Source of the DNA: Mycobacterium sp. E1747
Lineage (GTDB): Bacteria > Actinomycetota > Actinomycetes > Mycobacteriales > Mycobacteriaceae
Length of the DNA: 64,000 nt
Assembly: GCF_001667775.1 (NCBI RefSeq)
Contig: NZ_LZJI01000188.1
Span: forward strand, 25,946-89,945
Reading direction: 5' to 3'
A program made the position numbers and the translations under genes. The notes under the pieces were generated by a model that worked only from the letters and a program-made list of their open reading frames with translations, searched no databases and had not been told where the DNA came from. Of this stretch, positions 17,307 through 26,156 are shown one piece after another (within the stretch, counting starts at the first letter, position 1; each line of letters starts with the position of its first letter).

Positions 17307-18677
17307 GTGAGCGTCTTGCTCTTCGGGGTTTCGCACCGCAGTGCGCCGGTCTCCGTCCTGGAACAACTCAGCATCGACGAATCCGATCAGGGCAAGATCG
17401 TTGACCGAGTGTTGCAGTCGCCGCTGGTGACCGAGGCGATGGTGCTGTCGACATGCAACCGGGTCGAGGTCTATGCGGTGGTCGACGCGTTCCACGGCGG
17501 GTTGGCGGCCATCGGGCAGGTGCTGTCGGAGCACTCCGGAATGTCGATGGGGGATCTGACCAAACACGCGTACGTCCGCTACAGCGAGGCCGCCGTCGAG
17601 CACTTGTTCGCGGTGGCCAGCGGCCTGGACTCCGCGGTGGTCGGTGAGCAGCAGGTGCTCGGCCAGGTGCGCCGCGCGTACGCCACCGCGGAAAGTAATC
17701 GCACCGTCGGTCGGGTGCTGCACGAGCTGGCCCAACGGGCGCTGTCGGTGGGCAAGCGGGTGCATTCCGAGACCGCCATCGACGCGGCCGGCGCCTCCGT
17801 GGTGTCGGTCGCCCTCGACATGGCCGAACGCCGGCTGGGCGGTCTGGAAGGCAAGACGGCCGCGCTGGTCGGCGCCGGCGCGATGGGCGCCCTGGCCGCG
17901 GCCCACCTGACCCGCTCCGGCGTCCAGCGCGTGCACGTCCTGAATCGGTCGCTGTCCCGGGCGCAACGGCTGGCCCGCAAGATCCGCGAATCCGGCGTAC
18001 AGGCCGACGCGATGTCCCTCGACCGCCTGGCCGACGCGGTGGCCGACGCCGACGTCGTGGTCAGCTGCACCGGCGCGGTGAGCCCGGTGGTGACGCTGGC
18101 CGACGTGCACCACGCGCTGGCCGCCGCGCGCCGCGACGAGTCGACCCGTCCGCTGGTCATCTGCGACCTGGGCATGCCCCGGGACGTGGATCCAGCGGTC
18201 TCCGGCCTGCCCGGGGTGTGGGTCGTCGACGTGGACCGTGTGCAGCACGAGCCTTCGGCGCACGCGGCGGCGTCCGACGTGCACCATGCCCGCCACATCG
18301 TGGCGGCCGAAGTGGCCGCCTACCTGGCCGGCCAGCGGATGGCCGAGGTCACCCCGACGGTGACCGCGTTGCGCCAGCGCGCCGCCGACGTGGTGGAGGC
18401 GGAGCTGCTGCGCCTCGACAACCGGTTGCCCGGGCTCGAGACCGCTCACCGCGAGGAGGTGGCGCGCACCGTGCGGCGGGTGGTGGACAAGCTGCTGCAC
18501 GCGCCCACGGTGCGGATCAAACAACTCGCCAGCGCCCCCGGCGGCGACAGCTACGCCGAGGCCCTGCGCGAACTTTTCGAACTCGACCAGACCGCCGTCG
18601 ACGCCGTCGCTGCGGGCGAATTGCCCGTCATAGCAACGGGATTCGATGCCGGAACGCAAGAATCCGCCGCCGAGTAG
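17307..18677 (+). CDS. hemA: Glutamyl-tRNA reductase
   Basis: Reduces glutamyl-tRNA(Glu) to glutamate-1-semialdehyde with NADPH, the committed step of C5 haem synthesis. 456 residues. The catalytic Cys50 sits in [30 protein letters not shown], the NADPH-binding [16 protein letters not shown] (about 186-201), [13 protein letters not shown] and the C-terminal dimerisation region with [11 protein letters not shown] are present. GTG at 17307 gives [15 protein letters not shown], the same N terminus as M. tuberculosis HemA; an upstream in-frame extension lacks family similarity. Its product is handed to HemL, encoded 16 kb away at 34.5 kb. Confidence 0.95.
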   Translation: MSVLLFGVSHRSAPVSVLEQLSIDESDQGKIVDRVLQSPLVTEAMVLSTCNRVEVYAVVDAFHGGLAAIGQVLSEHSGMSMGDLTKHAYVRYSEAAVEHLFAVASGLDSAVVGEQQVLGQVRRAYATAESNRTVGRVLHELAQRALSVGKRVHSETAIDAAGASVVSVALDMAERRLGGLEGKTAALVGAGAMGALAAAHLTRSGVQRVHVLNRSLSRAQRLARKIRESGVQADAMSLDRLADAVADADVVVSCTGAVSPVVTLADVHHALAAARRDESTRPLVICDLGMPRDVDPAVSGLPGVWVVDVDRVQHEPSAHAAASDVHHARHIVAAEVAAYLAGQRMAEVTPTVTALRQRAADVVEAELLRLDNRLPGLETAHREEVARTVRRVVDKLLHAPTVRIKQLASAPGGDSYAEALRELFELDQTAVDAVAAGELPVIATGFDAGTQESAAE

Positions 18678-18690
18678 CCGATTGGCGAAT

Positions 18691-19635
18691 GTGATCCGGA
18701 TAGGTACCCGGGGCAGTTTGTTGGCCACCACCCAGGCCGGCGTCGTCAGGGACGCCTTGATCGCCAACGGCCACCCCGCGGAATTGGTGATCATCACCAC
18801 CGCCGGCGACCGCTCGTCGGCGCCCATCGAGACCCTGGGTGTCGGCGCCTTCACCACCGCGTTGCGCGAGGCCATCGACGACGGCCGAGTGGATGCCGCG
18901 GTGCACTCGCACAAGGATTTGCCGACGGCGGACGACCCGCGGTTCACGATTGCGGCGATACCACCCCGCAACGACCCCCGCGACGTGGTGGTGGCCCGCG
19001 ACGGGCTGGTGCTGGGGGAGTTGCCACCGGGTTCGCTGGTGGGAACGTCTTCCCCACGCAGGGCCGCGCAGCTTAGAGCATTGGGTCTCGGTTTGGAAAT
19101 CCGCCCCCTACGAGGCAACCTAGATACCAGGTTGAACAGGGTAAGCAATGGTGATCTCGACGCGATCGTGGTGGCCCGGGCCGGACTGGCCCGCCTCGGT
19201 CGCCTCGACGATGTCACCGAGACGCTAGAGCCGGTGCAGATGTTGCCAGCACCGGCTCAGGGCGCGCTCGCCGTCGAATGCCGCGCGGGTGATGACTTGG
19301 TCGCGGTGCTGGCGGAGCTGGACGACGCCGACACGCGCGCGTCGGTCACCGCGGAGCGAGCCCTGCTGGCCGAACTGGAGGCGGGTTGCTCCGCACCGGT
19401 GGGCGCGATCGCCGAGGTGGTCGAGTCCATCGATGAGGAGGGCCGCGTCTTCGAAGAGCTGTCGCTGCGCGGTTGCGTGGCGGCGCTGGACGGGTCCGAC
19501 GTGATACGCGCGTCCGGCATCGGCACCGCCGATCGGGCGTGGGAGCTGGGGGTATCGGTCGCCGCGGAGTTGTTCGAACTCGGCGCCCGAGAGCTGATGG
19601 CCGAAGCGCGGCAGGACCCGAACCGAGGAAATTAA
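18691..19635 (+). CDS. hemC: Porphobilinogen deaminase (hydroxymethylbilane synthase)
   Basis: Condenses four porphobilinogens to hydroxymethylbilane. 314 residues from GTG 18691 (V-I-R-I-G-T-R-G-S), the N terminus found in M. tuberculosis HemC. Motifs: [48 protein letters not shown] (substrate-binding arginines), [14 protein letters not shown] and the dipyrromethane-cofactor Cys233 in [12 protein letters not shown]. An ATG at 18646 inside the hemA end would add 15 residues and is less likely. It lies 13 bases after hemA. Confidence 0.95.
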   Translation: MIRIGTRGSLLATTQAGVVRDALIANGHPAELVIITTAGDRSSAPIETLGVGAFTTALREAIDDGRVDAAVHSHKDLPTADDPRFTIAAIPPRNDPRDVVVARDGLVLGELPPGSLVGTSSPRRAAQLRALGLGLEIRPLRGNLDTRLNRVSNGDLDAIVVARAGLARLGRLDDVTETLEPVQMLPAPAQGALAVECRAGDDLVAVLAELDDADTRASVTAERALLAELEAGCSAPVGAIAEVVESIDEEGRVFEELSLRGCVAALDGSDVIRASGIGTADRAWELGVSVAAELFELGARELMAEARQDPNRGN

Positions 19636-19658
19636 TTGCGAGTGACGTGGGAGCGACA

Positions 19659-21317
19659 ATGACGACGCGAGGGCGTAAGCCGACACCCGGCCGCATCACG
19701 TACGTGGGTTCGGGGCCCGGCGATCCGGGTCTGTTGACCACCCGGGCCGCAGCGGTCTTGGCGAACGCCGCCCTGGTGTTCACCGACCCCGACGTGCCGG
19801 AGCCGGTGCTGGCGCTGATCGGCAAGGACCTACCACCGGTTTCCGGCCCGGCTCCGGCCGACGCCGCCGCCGGCGATGGCGACGCGGCCACCGGCGGAGC
19901 CCAGCAGCCGGCGGTGATATCGGCCGGTCCGGATGTCCGCCCGGCGCTGGGCGAGCCGGCCGAGGTGGCTAAGACGCTGACCGCGGAGGCCCGTACCGGT
20001 GTCGACGTGGTGCGGCTGGTGGCGGGCGACCCGCTGACGGTCGACGCGGTGATCACCGAGGTGAACGCGGTCGCGCGGAGCCACCTGCACATGGAGGTCG
20101 TGCCCGGCCTGGCGCCGACCGGCGCCGTACCCAGCTACGCGGGGCTGCCGCTGGGCTCGTCGCACACGGTGGCCGACGTGCGCGACCCGAATGTCGATTG
20201 GGAGGCTCTGGCCGCGGCGCCCGGCCCGCTGATCCTGCAGGCCACCACCTCGCATCTGGGCGATGCGGCGCGCACCCTGATCGACCACGAGCTGGCCGAG
20301 AGCACGCCGTGCGTGGTGACCGCGCACGGCACCACCTGCCAGCAGCGGTCGATCGAGACGACGCTGGGCGGTCTGACCGACTCCGCCGTGCTCGGCGGGA
20401 CGGACCCGGCGGGCCCGTTGACCGGGCCGCTGGTGGTGACCATCGGCAAGACGGTGGCCAGCCGGGCGAAGCTGAATTGGTGGGAGAGCCGCGCGCTGTA
20501 CGGCTGGACGGTGTTGGTGCCGCGCACCAAGGACCAGGCCGGCGAGATGAGCGAGCGGCTGACCTCCTACGGCGCGCTGCCGATCGAGGTGCCGACCATC
20601 GCCGTCGAGCCGCCCCGCAGCCCCGCCCAGATGGAACGGGCCGTCAAGGGTCTGGTCGACGGCCGCTTCCAGTGGGTGGTGTTCACCTCGACCAACGCGG
20701 TGCGTGCGGTGTGGGAGAAGTTCGGCGAATTCGGTCTGGACGCGCGGGCGTTCTCGGGCGTCAAGATCGCCTGTGTCGGCGAGTCGACGGCGGACCGGGT
20801 CCGGGCGTTCGGCATCAGCCCCGAGCTGGTGCCGGCCGGCGAGCAGTCCTCACTGGGCCTGCTGGACGACTTCCCGGACTACGACAGCATTTTCGACCCG
20901 GTGAACCGCGTCCTGCTGCCGCGGGCCGATATTGCCACCGAGACGCTGGCCGAGGGTCTGCGCGAACGCGGCTGGGAGATCGAGGACGTCACCGCCTACC
21001 GGACGGTGCGCGCCGCCCCGCCGCCGGCGGAGACGCGGGAGATGATCAAGACCGGCGGCTTCGACGCCGTGTGCTTCACCTCCAGCTCGACCGTGCGCAA
21101 CCTGGTCGGCATCGCCGGCAAGCCGCACGCGCGGACGATCATCGCCTGCATCGGTCCCAAGACGGCTGAGACGGCCGCGGAGTTCGGTTTGCGGGTGGAC
21201 GTGCAGCCCGAGACGGCCGCCGTCGGTCCGCTGGTGGACGCCCTGGCCGAGCACGCCGCCCGGTTGCGCGCCGAGGGAGCGCTGCCACCGCCGCGTAAGA
21301 AGAGCCGCAGGCGCTAG
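19659..21317 (+). CDS. hemD: Fused uroporphyrinogen-III C-methyltransferase-like / uroporphyrinogen-III synthase
   Basis: 552 residues, two domains. Residues about 10-265 resemble the SUMT/CobA methylase (RITYVGSGPGDPGLLTTRAAAVLANAALVFTD, VRLVAGDPLTVDAV, EVVPGLAPTGAVPSYAGLPL). Residues about 280-540 are the HemD domain (WTVLVPRTKDQAGEMSERL, WVVFTSTNAVRAVWEKF, DAVCFTSSSTVRNLVGIAGKPHARTIIACIGPKTAETA). HemD inverts ring D and closes the macrocycle; the methylase half could feed sirohaem or B12. ATG 19659 matches the M. tuberculosis N terminus MTTRGRKP. A lysine/arginine tail (KKSRRR) ends it. Confidence 0.93.
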   Translation: MTTRGRKPTPGRITYVGSGPGDPGLLTTRAAAVLANAALVFTDPDVPEPVLALIGKDLPPVSGPAPADAAAGDGDAATGGAQQPAVISAGPDVRPALGEPAEVAKTLTAEARTGVDVVRLVAGDPLTVDAVITEVNAVARSHLHMEVVPGLAPTGAVPSYAGLPLGSSHTVADVRDPNVDWEALAAAPGPLILQATTSHLGDAARTLIDHELAESTPCVVTAHGTTCQQRSIETTLGGLTDSAVLGGTDPAGPLTGPLVVTIGKTVASRAKLNWWESRALYGWTVLVPRTKDQAGEMSERLTSYGALPIEVPTIAVEPPRSPAQMERAVKGLVDGRFQWVVFTSTNAVRAVWEKFGEFGLDARAFSGVKIACVGESTADRVRAFGISPELVPAGEQSSLGLLDDFPDYDSIFDPVNRVLLPRADIATETLAEGLRERGWEIEDVTAYRTVRAAPPPAETREMIKTGGFDAVCFTSSSTVRNLVGIAGKPHARTIIACIGPKTAETAAEFGLRVDVQPETAAVGPLVDALAEHAARLRAEGALPPPRKKSRRR

Positions 21318-21408
21318 TGGGCGCGGTGCGGGCGAGCGTGCGTGTCTGTACGACGACACGCCGTAGAGCGCGTACAACTACGCACCCTCGCAGCGGCGAA
21401 ACCGCTCC

Positions 21409-22392
21409 ATGAGTGCCTACCCGCGGCAGCGGCCGCGCCGGCTCCGCTCCACCCCCGCGATGCGTCGCTTGGTGGCGCAAACATCCTTGGAGCCAAGGCA
21501 TTTGGTGCTGCCGATGTTCGTCGCCGACGGGATATCGGAATCGCGACCCATCCCTTCTATGCCCGGCGTGGTGCAGCACACCCGCGATTCGCTGCGCAGC
21601 GCGGCGGCCGACGCCGTCGCCGCCGGGGTGGGTGGGCTGATGCTGTTCGGGGTGCCTCGCGATGAGGACAAGGACGCGACGGGGTCGGCCGGCACCGCCC
21701 CCGACGGCATCCTCAACCTCGCCCTGCGCGACCTGGCCAAGGACCTCGGCGACGCGACGGTGTTGATGGCCGACACGTGCTTGGACGAATTCACCGACCA
21801 TGGCCACTGCGGCGTTCTGGACGCCAGAGGCCGGGTGGACAACGACGCCACACTGGCTCGCTACGTGAAACTGGCGGTGGCACAGGCGGAATCGGGCGCG
21901 CACGTGGTCGGCCCGAGCGGGATGATGGACGGCCAGGTGGCCGCGATCCGCGACGGCCTGGACGCGGCCGGCTACGCCGACGTCGTCATCCTGGCCTACG
22001 CCGCAAAGTTTGCCTCGGCGTTCTACGGCCCGTTCCGTGAGGCGGTCAGCTCCAGCCTGTCCGGGGACCGGCGCACCTACCAGCAGGAGTCGGGCAATTT
22101 CCGCGAGGCGCTGCGCGAGATCCGGCTGGACCTCGACGAGGGCGCGGACATCCTGATGGTCAAGCCCGCGCTGGGCTACCTCGACGTGGTGGCCGCCGCG
22201 GCGGAGGTGTCGCCGGTGCCGGTGGCCGCGTACCAGGTCTCGGGGGAGTACGCGATGATTTGTGCTGCGGCCGCCAACAATTGGATCGACGAGCGGGCCG
22301 CGGCGCTCGAGTCGTTGACGAGCATCCGCCGGGCCGGAGCCGATATTGTGCTCACCTACTGGGCCGCCGACGTAGCTGGTTGGCTCTCGTGA
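21409..22392 (+). CDS. hemB: Delta-aminolevulinic acid dehydratase (porphobilinogen synthase)
   Basis: Joins two 5-aminolevulinates into porphobilinogen. 327 residues. The two active-site lysines are Lys200 (AYAAKFASAFYGPFR) and Lys252 (ILMVKPALGYLD). The metal loop reads DTCLDEFTDHGHCG: the second of the three zinc cysteines of animal enzymes is Asp, so this is expected to be a zinc-independent, Mg-stimulated type. It is encoded after hemD although it acts before hemC, a common order in actinobacteria. The 91-base gap upstream may hold its own ribosome site but no terminator was seen. Confidence 0.95.
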   Translation: MSAYPRQRPRRLRSTPAMRRLVAQTSLEPRHLVLPMFVADGISESRPIPSMPGVVQHTRDSLRSAAADAVAAGVGGLMLFGVPRDEDKDATGSAGTAPDGILNLALRDLAKDLGDATVLMADTCLDEFTDHGHCGVLDARGRVDNDATLARYVKLAVAQAESGAHVVGPSGMMDGQVAAIRDGLDAAGYADVVILAYAAKFASAFYGPFREAVSSSLSGDRRTYQQESGNFREALREIRLDLDEGADILMVKPALGYLDVVAAAAEVSPVPVAAYQVSGEYAMICAAAANNWIDERAAALESLTSIRRAGADIVLTYWAADVAGWLS

Positions 22393-22405
22393 GATGGGAC
22401 ATGCT

Positions 22406-22954
22406 GTGAATTCCGATTCGACGGCCGCGGAACGGAAGCCGTTGTTCTACGAACCTGGCGCCAGCTGGATATGGGTGCTGTGGGGCCCGGTAGCCGCGGG
22501 CGCGATGATCCTGATCGAAATCTGGAGCGGCGCCCGCGTGTCGTTCGTGATCCCGCTGATCTTCTTGGTGCTGGTGTCGGGGTTCGTCGGGTTACAGGTG
22601 AAGGCGGCACGGATCCATGTCTCGGTCGAGCTCACCGAAGACGCCCTGCGCCAGGGCACCGAAACCATCCTGGTGCGCGAGATCCTCAAGGTGTATCCGG
22701 AACCGGAGAACCACGAAGCCTCGGGCAAGGAGTTGGCGCGGTGGCAGTCGGCGCGGGCCCTCGGCGAATTGGTCGGAGTGCCCCGCGGCCGGATCGGCAT
22801 CGGTCTGAAGCTGACCGGGGCGCGCTACGCACAGGCATGGGCGCGACGGCACCGTGAGCTCCGGGCGGCCCTGACCCCACTGGTCCAGGAGCGGGTCGAA
22901 CCCGCCGACGTCACCGACTTCGACCGCGACGACGACAACGGGTCCGCGCAGTGA
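22406..22954 (+). CDS. DUF3093-like membrane protein (Rv0513-like)
   Basis: 182 residues with GTG 22406 (V-N-S-D-S), the same length I recall for M. tuberculosis Rv0513; ATG 22394 is an in-frame alternative. Two hydrophobic segments near the N terminus (WIWVLWGPVAAGAMILIEIW and FVIPLIFLVLVSGFVGL) are followed by a soluble domain with GLKLTGARYAQAWARRHRELRAAL. This is the pattern of DUF3093 proteins, whose role is unknown. It begins 13 bases after hemB and its stop overlaps the next start, so it is likely on the hem transcript. Confidence 0.78.
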   Translation: MNSDSTAAERKPLFYEPGASWIWVLWGPVAAGAMILIEIWSGARVSFVIPLIFLVLVSGFVGLQVKAARIHVSVELTEDALRQGTETILVREILKVYPEPENHEASGKELARWQSARALGELVGVPRGRIGIGLKLTGARYAQAWARRHRELRAALTPLVQERVEPADVTDFDRDDDNGSAQ

Positions 22955-23214
22955 GCGCCCGCCACCGGAGCAACAGGGCGTGGATCGAGCTCGTCCTGGC
23001 CTGCGCGGCGCTGATCGGCGCGGGAGTCAGCTGGGCGCGTTCCCACCACACGGTGGCGGTGGCGCCGATCGCGGACGGGCAGCCGTTCACCGCGTCGATG
23101 GTTTATGACCCGCAGCTGCTGCTGCTGGCGCTGTTGCTGTTGACCGGCGCAGGCGTGCTGGCGGTGATGGGAATCGCCAGGCTGCGCCGTGAGCGGCGCG
23201 CTAAGACGTCCTGA
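22951..23214 (+). CDS. Small two-helix membrane protein (Rv0514-like)
   Basis: 87 residues with two predicted transmembrane helices (WIELVLACAALIGAGVSW and PQLLLLALLLLTGAGVLAVMG) joined by an extracytoplasmic-looking loop, and a basic C terminus (RLRRERRAK). The GTG start shares bases with the previous stop (GTGA, 22951-22954), showing coupled translation. Function unknown. Its 3' end overlaps the convergent anti-anti-sigma gene by 14 bases. M. tuberculosis has a 13E12-type repeat gene, Rv0515, after it; that gene is absent here. Confidence 0.78.
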   Translation: MSARHRSNRAWIELVLACAALIGAGVSWARSHHTVAVAPIADGQPFTASMVYDPQLLLLALLLLTGAGVLAVMGIARLRRERRAKTS

Positions 23215-23626
23215 TCAGCGGCAACGCCATCCGGCGGCGGCGGGCGATGGCGTCGGCCAGGTCGTGCAGGGCCTCGGGTATCGAGTAATCGTCGGAGAAA
23301 CCGCCGTCGGTCACCAGTGCGGCGACCGCCGGGCTCGCCACCAAGGTCCACTGCACCCCCTCGGCGCGGCACGCGTCGTCGAAGGTTTCCAGAAGTGAAA
23401 TGCCCGCTGTAGCAAATTCGCTTACGCCGCCCAGGTCGAGCACCACGCGGTCCTCTCCGAGGACGAAACGCCGAATGTGATCGCCGACCTTGTCGGCATT
23501 GCAGGCGTCTATTTCACCCCGGATCGTCACCACGGTCGCCAGTTGGCGGCGGTAAGGCCGAACCCATGCACCGCCGCACTCGAAGATGCCGTTCTGATCC
23601 CGTGTCAGGACATCGGCGATCGTCAT
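23201..23626 (-). CDS. STAS-domain anti-anti-sigma factor (Rv0516c/OprA-like)
   Basis: 141 residues with one STAS domain: TVVTIRGEIDACNADKVGDHIRRF, DRVVLDLGGVSEFATAGISLLETFDDAC (the VDLSGV-type strand with a Ser/Thr close to the phospho-acceptor position), VQWTLVASPAVAALV. The M. tuberculosis homologue, OprA, is phosphorylated by PknD on Thr2 and links osmotic stress to SigF. Here ATG 23626 (GAGGGG five bases upstream) also gives Thr at position 2. The upstream 240-base spacer is AT-richer and contains TAAC-TTTTT-GTTA, but I see no clear SigF promoter. Confidence 0.85.
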   Translation of the reverse strand: MTIADVLTRDQNGIFECGGAWVRPYRRQLATVVTIRGEIDACNADKVGDHIRRFVLGEDRVVLDLGGVSEFATAGISLLETFDDACRAEGVQWTLVASPAVAALVTDGGFSDDYSIPEALHDLADAIARRRRMALPLIRTS

Positions 23627-23872
23627 GGGCACCCCTCATTCTCCGTGGCGCTCGCTATGACTTTGACGCTAAACCGCAAGCTTAAGGAGGGTGAAAGCCG
23701 CACCTAACTTTTTGTTAAGAAGCGATTCTCGCCGCCATTTCGCGCCGGTCCGAGCAAAGCTGGTCCGGCGTCGCTCGGCGGCGAAAGTCCGCGTGCCACA
23801 CCACAACCGTCCGCGCGTCGGGGCGATTGCGCTGCTAGGCTGCCAGGGCTACCGGTTGCGAGGCGGGGGCTT

Positions 23873-25180
23873 GTGACAGCGCGAGGTCGCCCGGTCAGCC
23901 GAGCTACCAGGCGAACGTGGAGTCCAGGCGGAAAGAGCATCGTGCGCGGCGCAGAGATCAGGGGAGAGATCAAGGCCCTGACGGGACTGCGCATCGTCGC
24001 CGCGTTGTGGGTGGTGCTGTTCCACTTCCGACCCATGGTGGGCGACGTGGGACCCGACTTCCGCGACGCCCTCGCGCCCGTGCTCAACTGCGGGGCCCAG
24101 GGCGTCGACCTGTTCTTCATCCTCAGCGGGTTCGTGCTGACCTGGAACTACCTGGACCGGATGGGCCGGTCGTGGGCCACGCGCGCGACCCTGCACTTTC
24201 TGTGGCTGCGGCTGGCCCGGGTGTGGCCGGTGTACCTGGTCACCCTGCACCTGGCCGCCCTGTGGGTGATCTTCACCCTGCACGTCGGCCACGTGCCGTC
24301 GCCCGACGCCGGTCAGCTCACCGCGATGAGCTACGTCCGCCAGATCCTGCTCGTGCAGTTGTGGTTCGTGCCGTTTTTCGACGACTCCAGCTGGGATGGG
24401 CCGGCCTGGTCGATCAGCGCCGAATGGCTGGCGTACCTGCTCTTCGGCCTCCTGGTGCTGGTGATCCTGCGGATGAAGCAGGCCACGCGGGCGCGCAGTC
24501 TGATGGTCCTCGCGTTCGTCGCTGCGTTGCCGCCCGTGATCATGCTGCTGGCCAGCGGCCACTTCTACACCCCGTGGAGCTGGCTGCCGCGGATCGTGAC
24601 ACAGTTCGTTGCCGGCGCGCTGGCGTGCGCGGCCGTGCGCAGGCTGCGGCTGACCGATCGCGGCCGCCGCGTGGCCGGATACGTGTCCTTGCTTCTCCTG
24701 GCCGCCATGGTGGGCGTCTTGTATTGGTTTGACGCCCATCCGATCTCCGGCGTCGTGGAGAACGACAGCGGCGGCGTGGTCGACATCCTGTTCATTCCGT
24801 TGGTGATCACGCTGGCGATCGGCGTGGGCAGCCTGCCGAGGGTGCTCGCAACCCGGTTGATGGTGTACGGCGGGCAGATCTCGTTCTGCCTGTACATGGT
24901 TCACGAGCTGGTGCACACCGCCTGGGGATGGTCCGTCGAGCAGTTCGAGCTTGTGCCGCAGGACAATCCGTGGAAATGGAACGTCATCGGCCTGCTGGCG
25001 ATCGCCGTGTTGATCTCGAGCGCGATGTATCACTTCGTCGAAGAACCCGCCCGCCGGTGGATGCGAAAGATGGTCGACGTCAAAGCCGTCAGCGCGAAAA
25101 GCGAACCCGAAGAGGCCGCAGGCGGCAAGGTCCATCCGATCGACCGTTCGCTGGAAAAGGTTTCAGCACGCGCCGTGTGA
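23873..25180 (+). CDS. Integral-membrane acyltransferase (acyltransferase-3 / OafA family, Rv0517-like)
   Basis: 435 residues with about ten hydrophobic helices. The family signature opens it (ALTGLRIVAALWVVLFHFRP, about 33-52, with the conserved His), followed by GAQGVDLFFILSGFVLTWNY, LWLRLARVWPVYLVTLHL and SISAEWLAYLLFGLLVLVIL. Enzymes of this type move acyl groups onto sugars or lipids across the cytoplasmic membrane. The start is GTG 23873. It lies 93 bases upstream of a secreted SGNH esterase, a natural partner. The acceptor is unknown. Confidence 0.88.
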   Translation: MTARGRPVSRATRRTWSPGGKSIVRGAEIRGEIKALTGLRIVAALWVVLFHFRPMVGDVGPDFRDALAPVLNCGAQGVDLFFILSGFVLTWNYLDRMGRSWATRATLHFLWLRLARVWPVYLVTLHLAALWVIFTLHVGHVPSPDAGQLTAMSYVRQILLVQLWFVPFFDDSSWDGPAWSISAEWLAYLLFGLLVLVILRMKQATRARSLMVLAFVAALPPVIMLLASGHFYTPWSWLPRIVTQFVAGALACAAVRRLRLTDRGRRVAGYVSLLLLAAMVGVLYWFDAHPISGVVENDSGGVVDILFIPLVITLAIGVGSLPRVLATRLMVYGGQISFCLYMVHELVHTAWGWSVEQFELVPQDNPWKWNVIGLLAIAVLISSAMYHFVEEPARRWMRKMVDVKAVSAKSEPEEAAGGKVHPIDRSLEKVSARAV

Positions 25181-25273
25181 GGGTTGTCTTAACGCCTCGC
25201 CGCGAATCGCGGGCGATAATCGATCGAACGCAGTGGCACATGACGATGCCGTTGACAGGGGAGGGAGGCAGGA

Positions 25274-25960
25274 GTGAGTCGTCTGGCCACCTTCGTCGTC
25301 GCCCTGACCTTTCTGGTCGGCGTCGGCGTCGCCTATCCCGCCCAGGTACGCACCTACGACACGCTGACCCTGGATTTCCGGTTGAACCACCTGGCCGTCG
25401 TCGGGGATTCTTACACCACCGGCACCGGTGAGGGCGGCCTGGGCCCGAGGTCGTGGCCCGCCCGCGCGTGGGACGGGCTCGCCGCGCGGGGCGAGCGGAT
25501 CTCGGCCGACGTGGCGGCCGAGGGCAGGGCCGGTTACGGCATGCCCGGTGACCACGGCAGCGTGTTCGAGGACCTCACCTCCCGAGCCGTGCAGCGCGAC
25601 GACGTGCTGGTGGTGTTCTTCGGCTCCCGCAATGACGAGCCGATCGACTCGGGTGTGATCGGTCAAAAGGCCCGCAGCACATTCGATTTGGCCCGCCGAC
25701 TGGCGCCATCGGCGCGGTTTCTGGTGATCGGGCCGCCATGGCCCACGGCCGACGTGCCCCTGCCGATCCTGTTGATCCGCGACGCGCTCGCCGCGGCTGC
25801 CGGGGCCGCGGGGGCGACGTGGGTCGACCCGATCGCCGAACACTGGTTCGTCGGGCGGCCCGACCTGATCGGTGCGGACGGCGTGCACCCCAACGACGCG
25901 GGGCACCAATACATGGCGGACAAGATCGCGCCGCTGATTCGGAACCAGCTGTCGATCTAG
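25274..25960 (+). CDS. Exported SGNH/GDSL-type hydrolase (Rv0518-like)
   Basis: 228 residues. An N-terminal hydrophobic stretch (ATFVVALTFLVGVGVAYPA) acts as signal peptide or anchor. Block I AVVGDSYTTGTG gives nucleophile Ser46, block III appears as FFGSRNDEP, and block V GADGVHPNDAGH gives Asp202 and His205. It probably deacylates an envelope lipid or glycan. The start is GTG 25274. Confidence 0.87.
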   Translation: MSRLATFVVALTFLVGVGVAYPAQVRTYDTLTLDFRLNHLAVVGDSYTTGTGEGGLGPRSWPARAWDGLAARGERISADVAAEGRAGYGMPGDHGSVFEDLTSRAVQRDDVLVVFFGSRNDEPIDSGVIGQKARSTFDLARRLAPSARFLVIGPPWPTADVPLPILLIRDALAAAAGAAGATWVDPIAEHWFVGRPDLIGADGVHPNDAGHQYMADKIAPLIRNQLSI

Positions 25961-25973
25961 GTAAGGCTGAGGT

Positions 25974-26090
25974 TCAGTCCTCGGCGTGACGCTCGTAGTC
26001 CCATCGCTCCAGGCGGGCTTGCAAATTCAGCAAGCCGAACCCGGCGACCGGAGCGGCGGCCGCAATGCAGGCCAGCAGCAGCGGAGTCAT
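25974..26090 (-). CDS. 38-residue single-span membrane peptide
   Basis: ATG 26090 to TGA 25974 encodes MTPLLLACIAAAAPVAGF then GLLNLQARLERWDYERHAED. The first 22 residues are a hydrophobic helix, the rest an amphipathic, charged tail. GGGAGG lies nine bases before the ATG, a strong ribosome site for this genome. It is downstream of the large acyltransferase gene on the same strand (66-base gap) and converges on the SGNH gene (13-base gap). The look is of a real small membrane protein, not noise. Function unknown. Confidence 0.6.
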   Translation of the reverse strand: MTPLLLACIAAAAPVAGFGLLNLQARLERWDYERHAED

Positions 26091-26122
26091 CCCCTACAAC
26101 CTCCCAAAACCCTTCGCTGATA

Positions 26123-26134
26123 TGACGTTCGTCA
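26123..26134. promoter_or_regulatory. 12-base palindrome upstream of the small membrane peptide gene
   Basis: TGACG-TT-CGTCA is a perfect palindrome with a two-base centre. It lies between the stop of the acyltransferase gene (26157) and the start of the 38-residue peptide gene (26090), so it could be an operator. Nothing else supports this. Confidence 0.2.
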
Positions 26135-26156
26135 ACCACCAGAAGTTCATTGCCGT

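Noticed and set aside
16815..19217. 800-codon minus-strand frame across the glutaredoxin-like, hemA and hemC genes
   Set aside because: It is the shadow of conserved enzymes on the plus strand and has no recognisable domain.
23849..25135. 428-codon minus-strand frame opposite the acyltransferase
   Set aside because: His/Gln/Asp-rich shadow of membrane helices; the plus-strand protein has family motifs.
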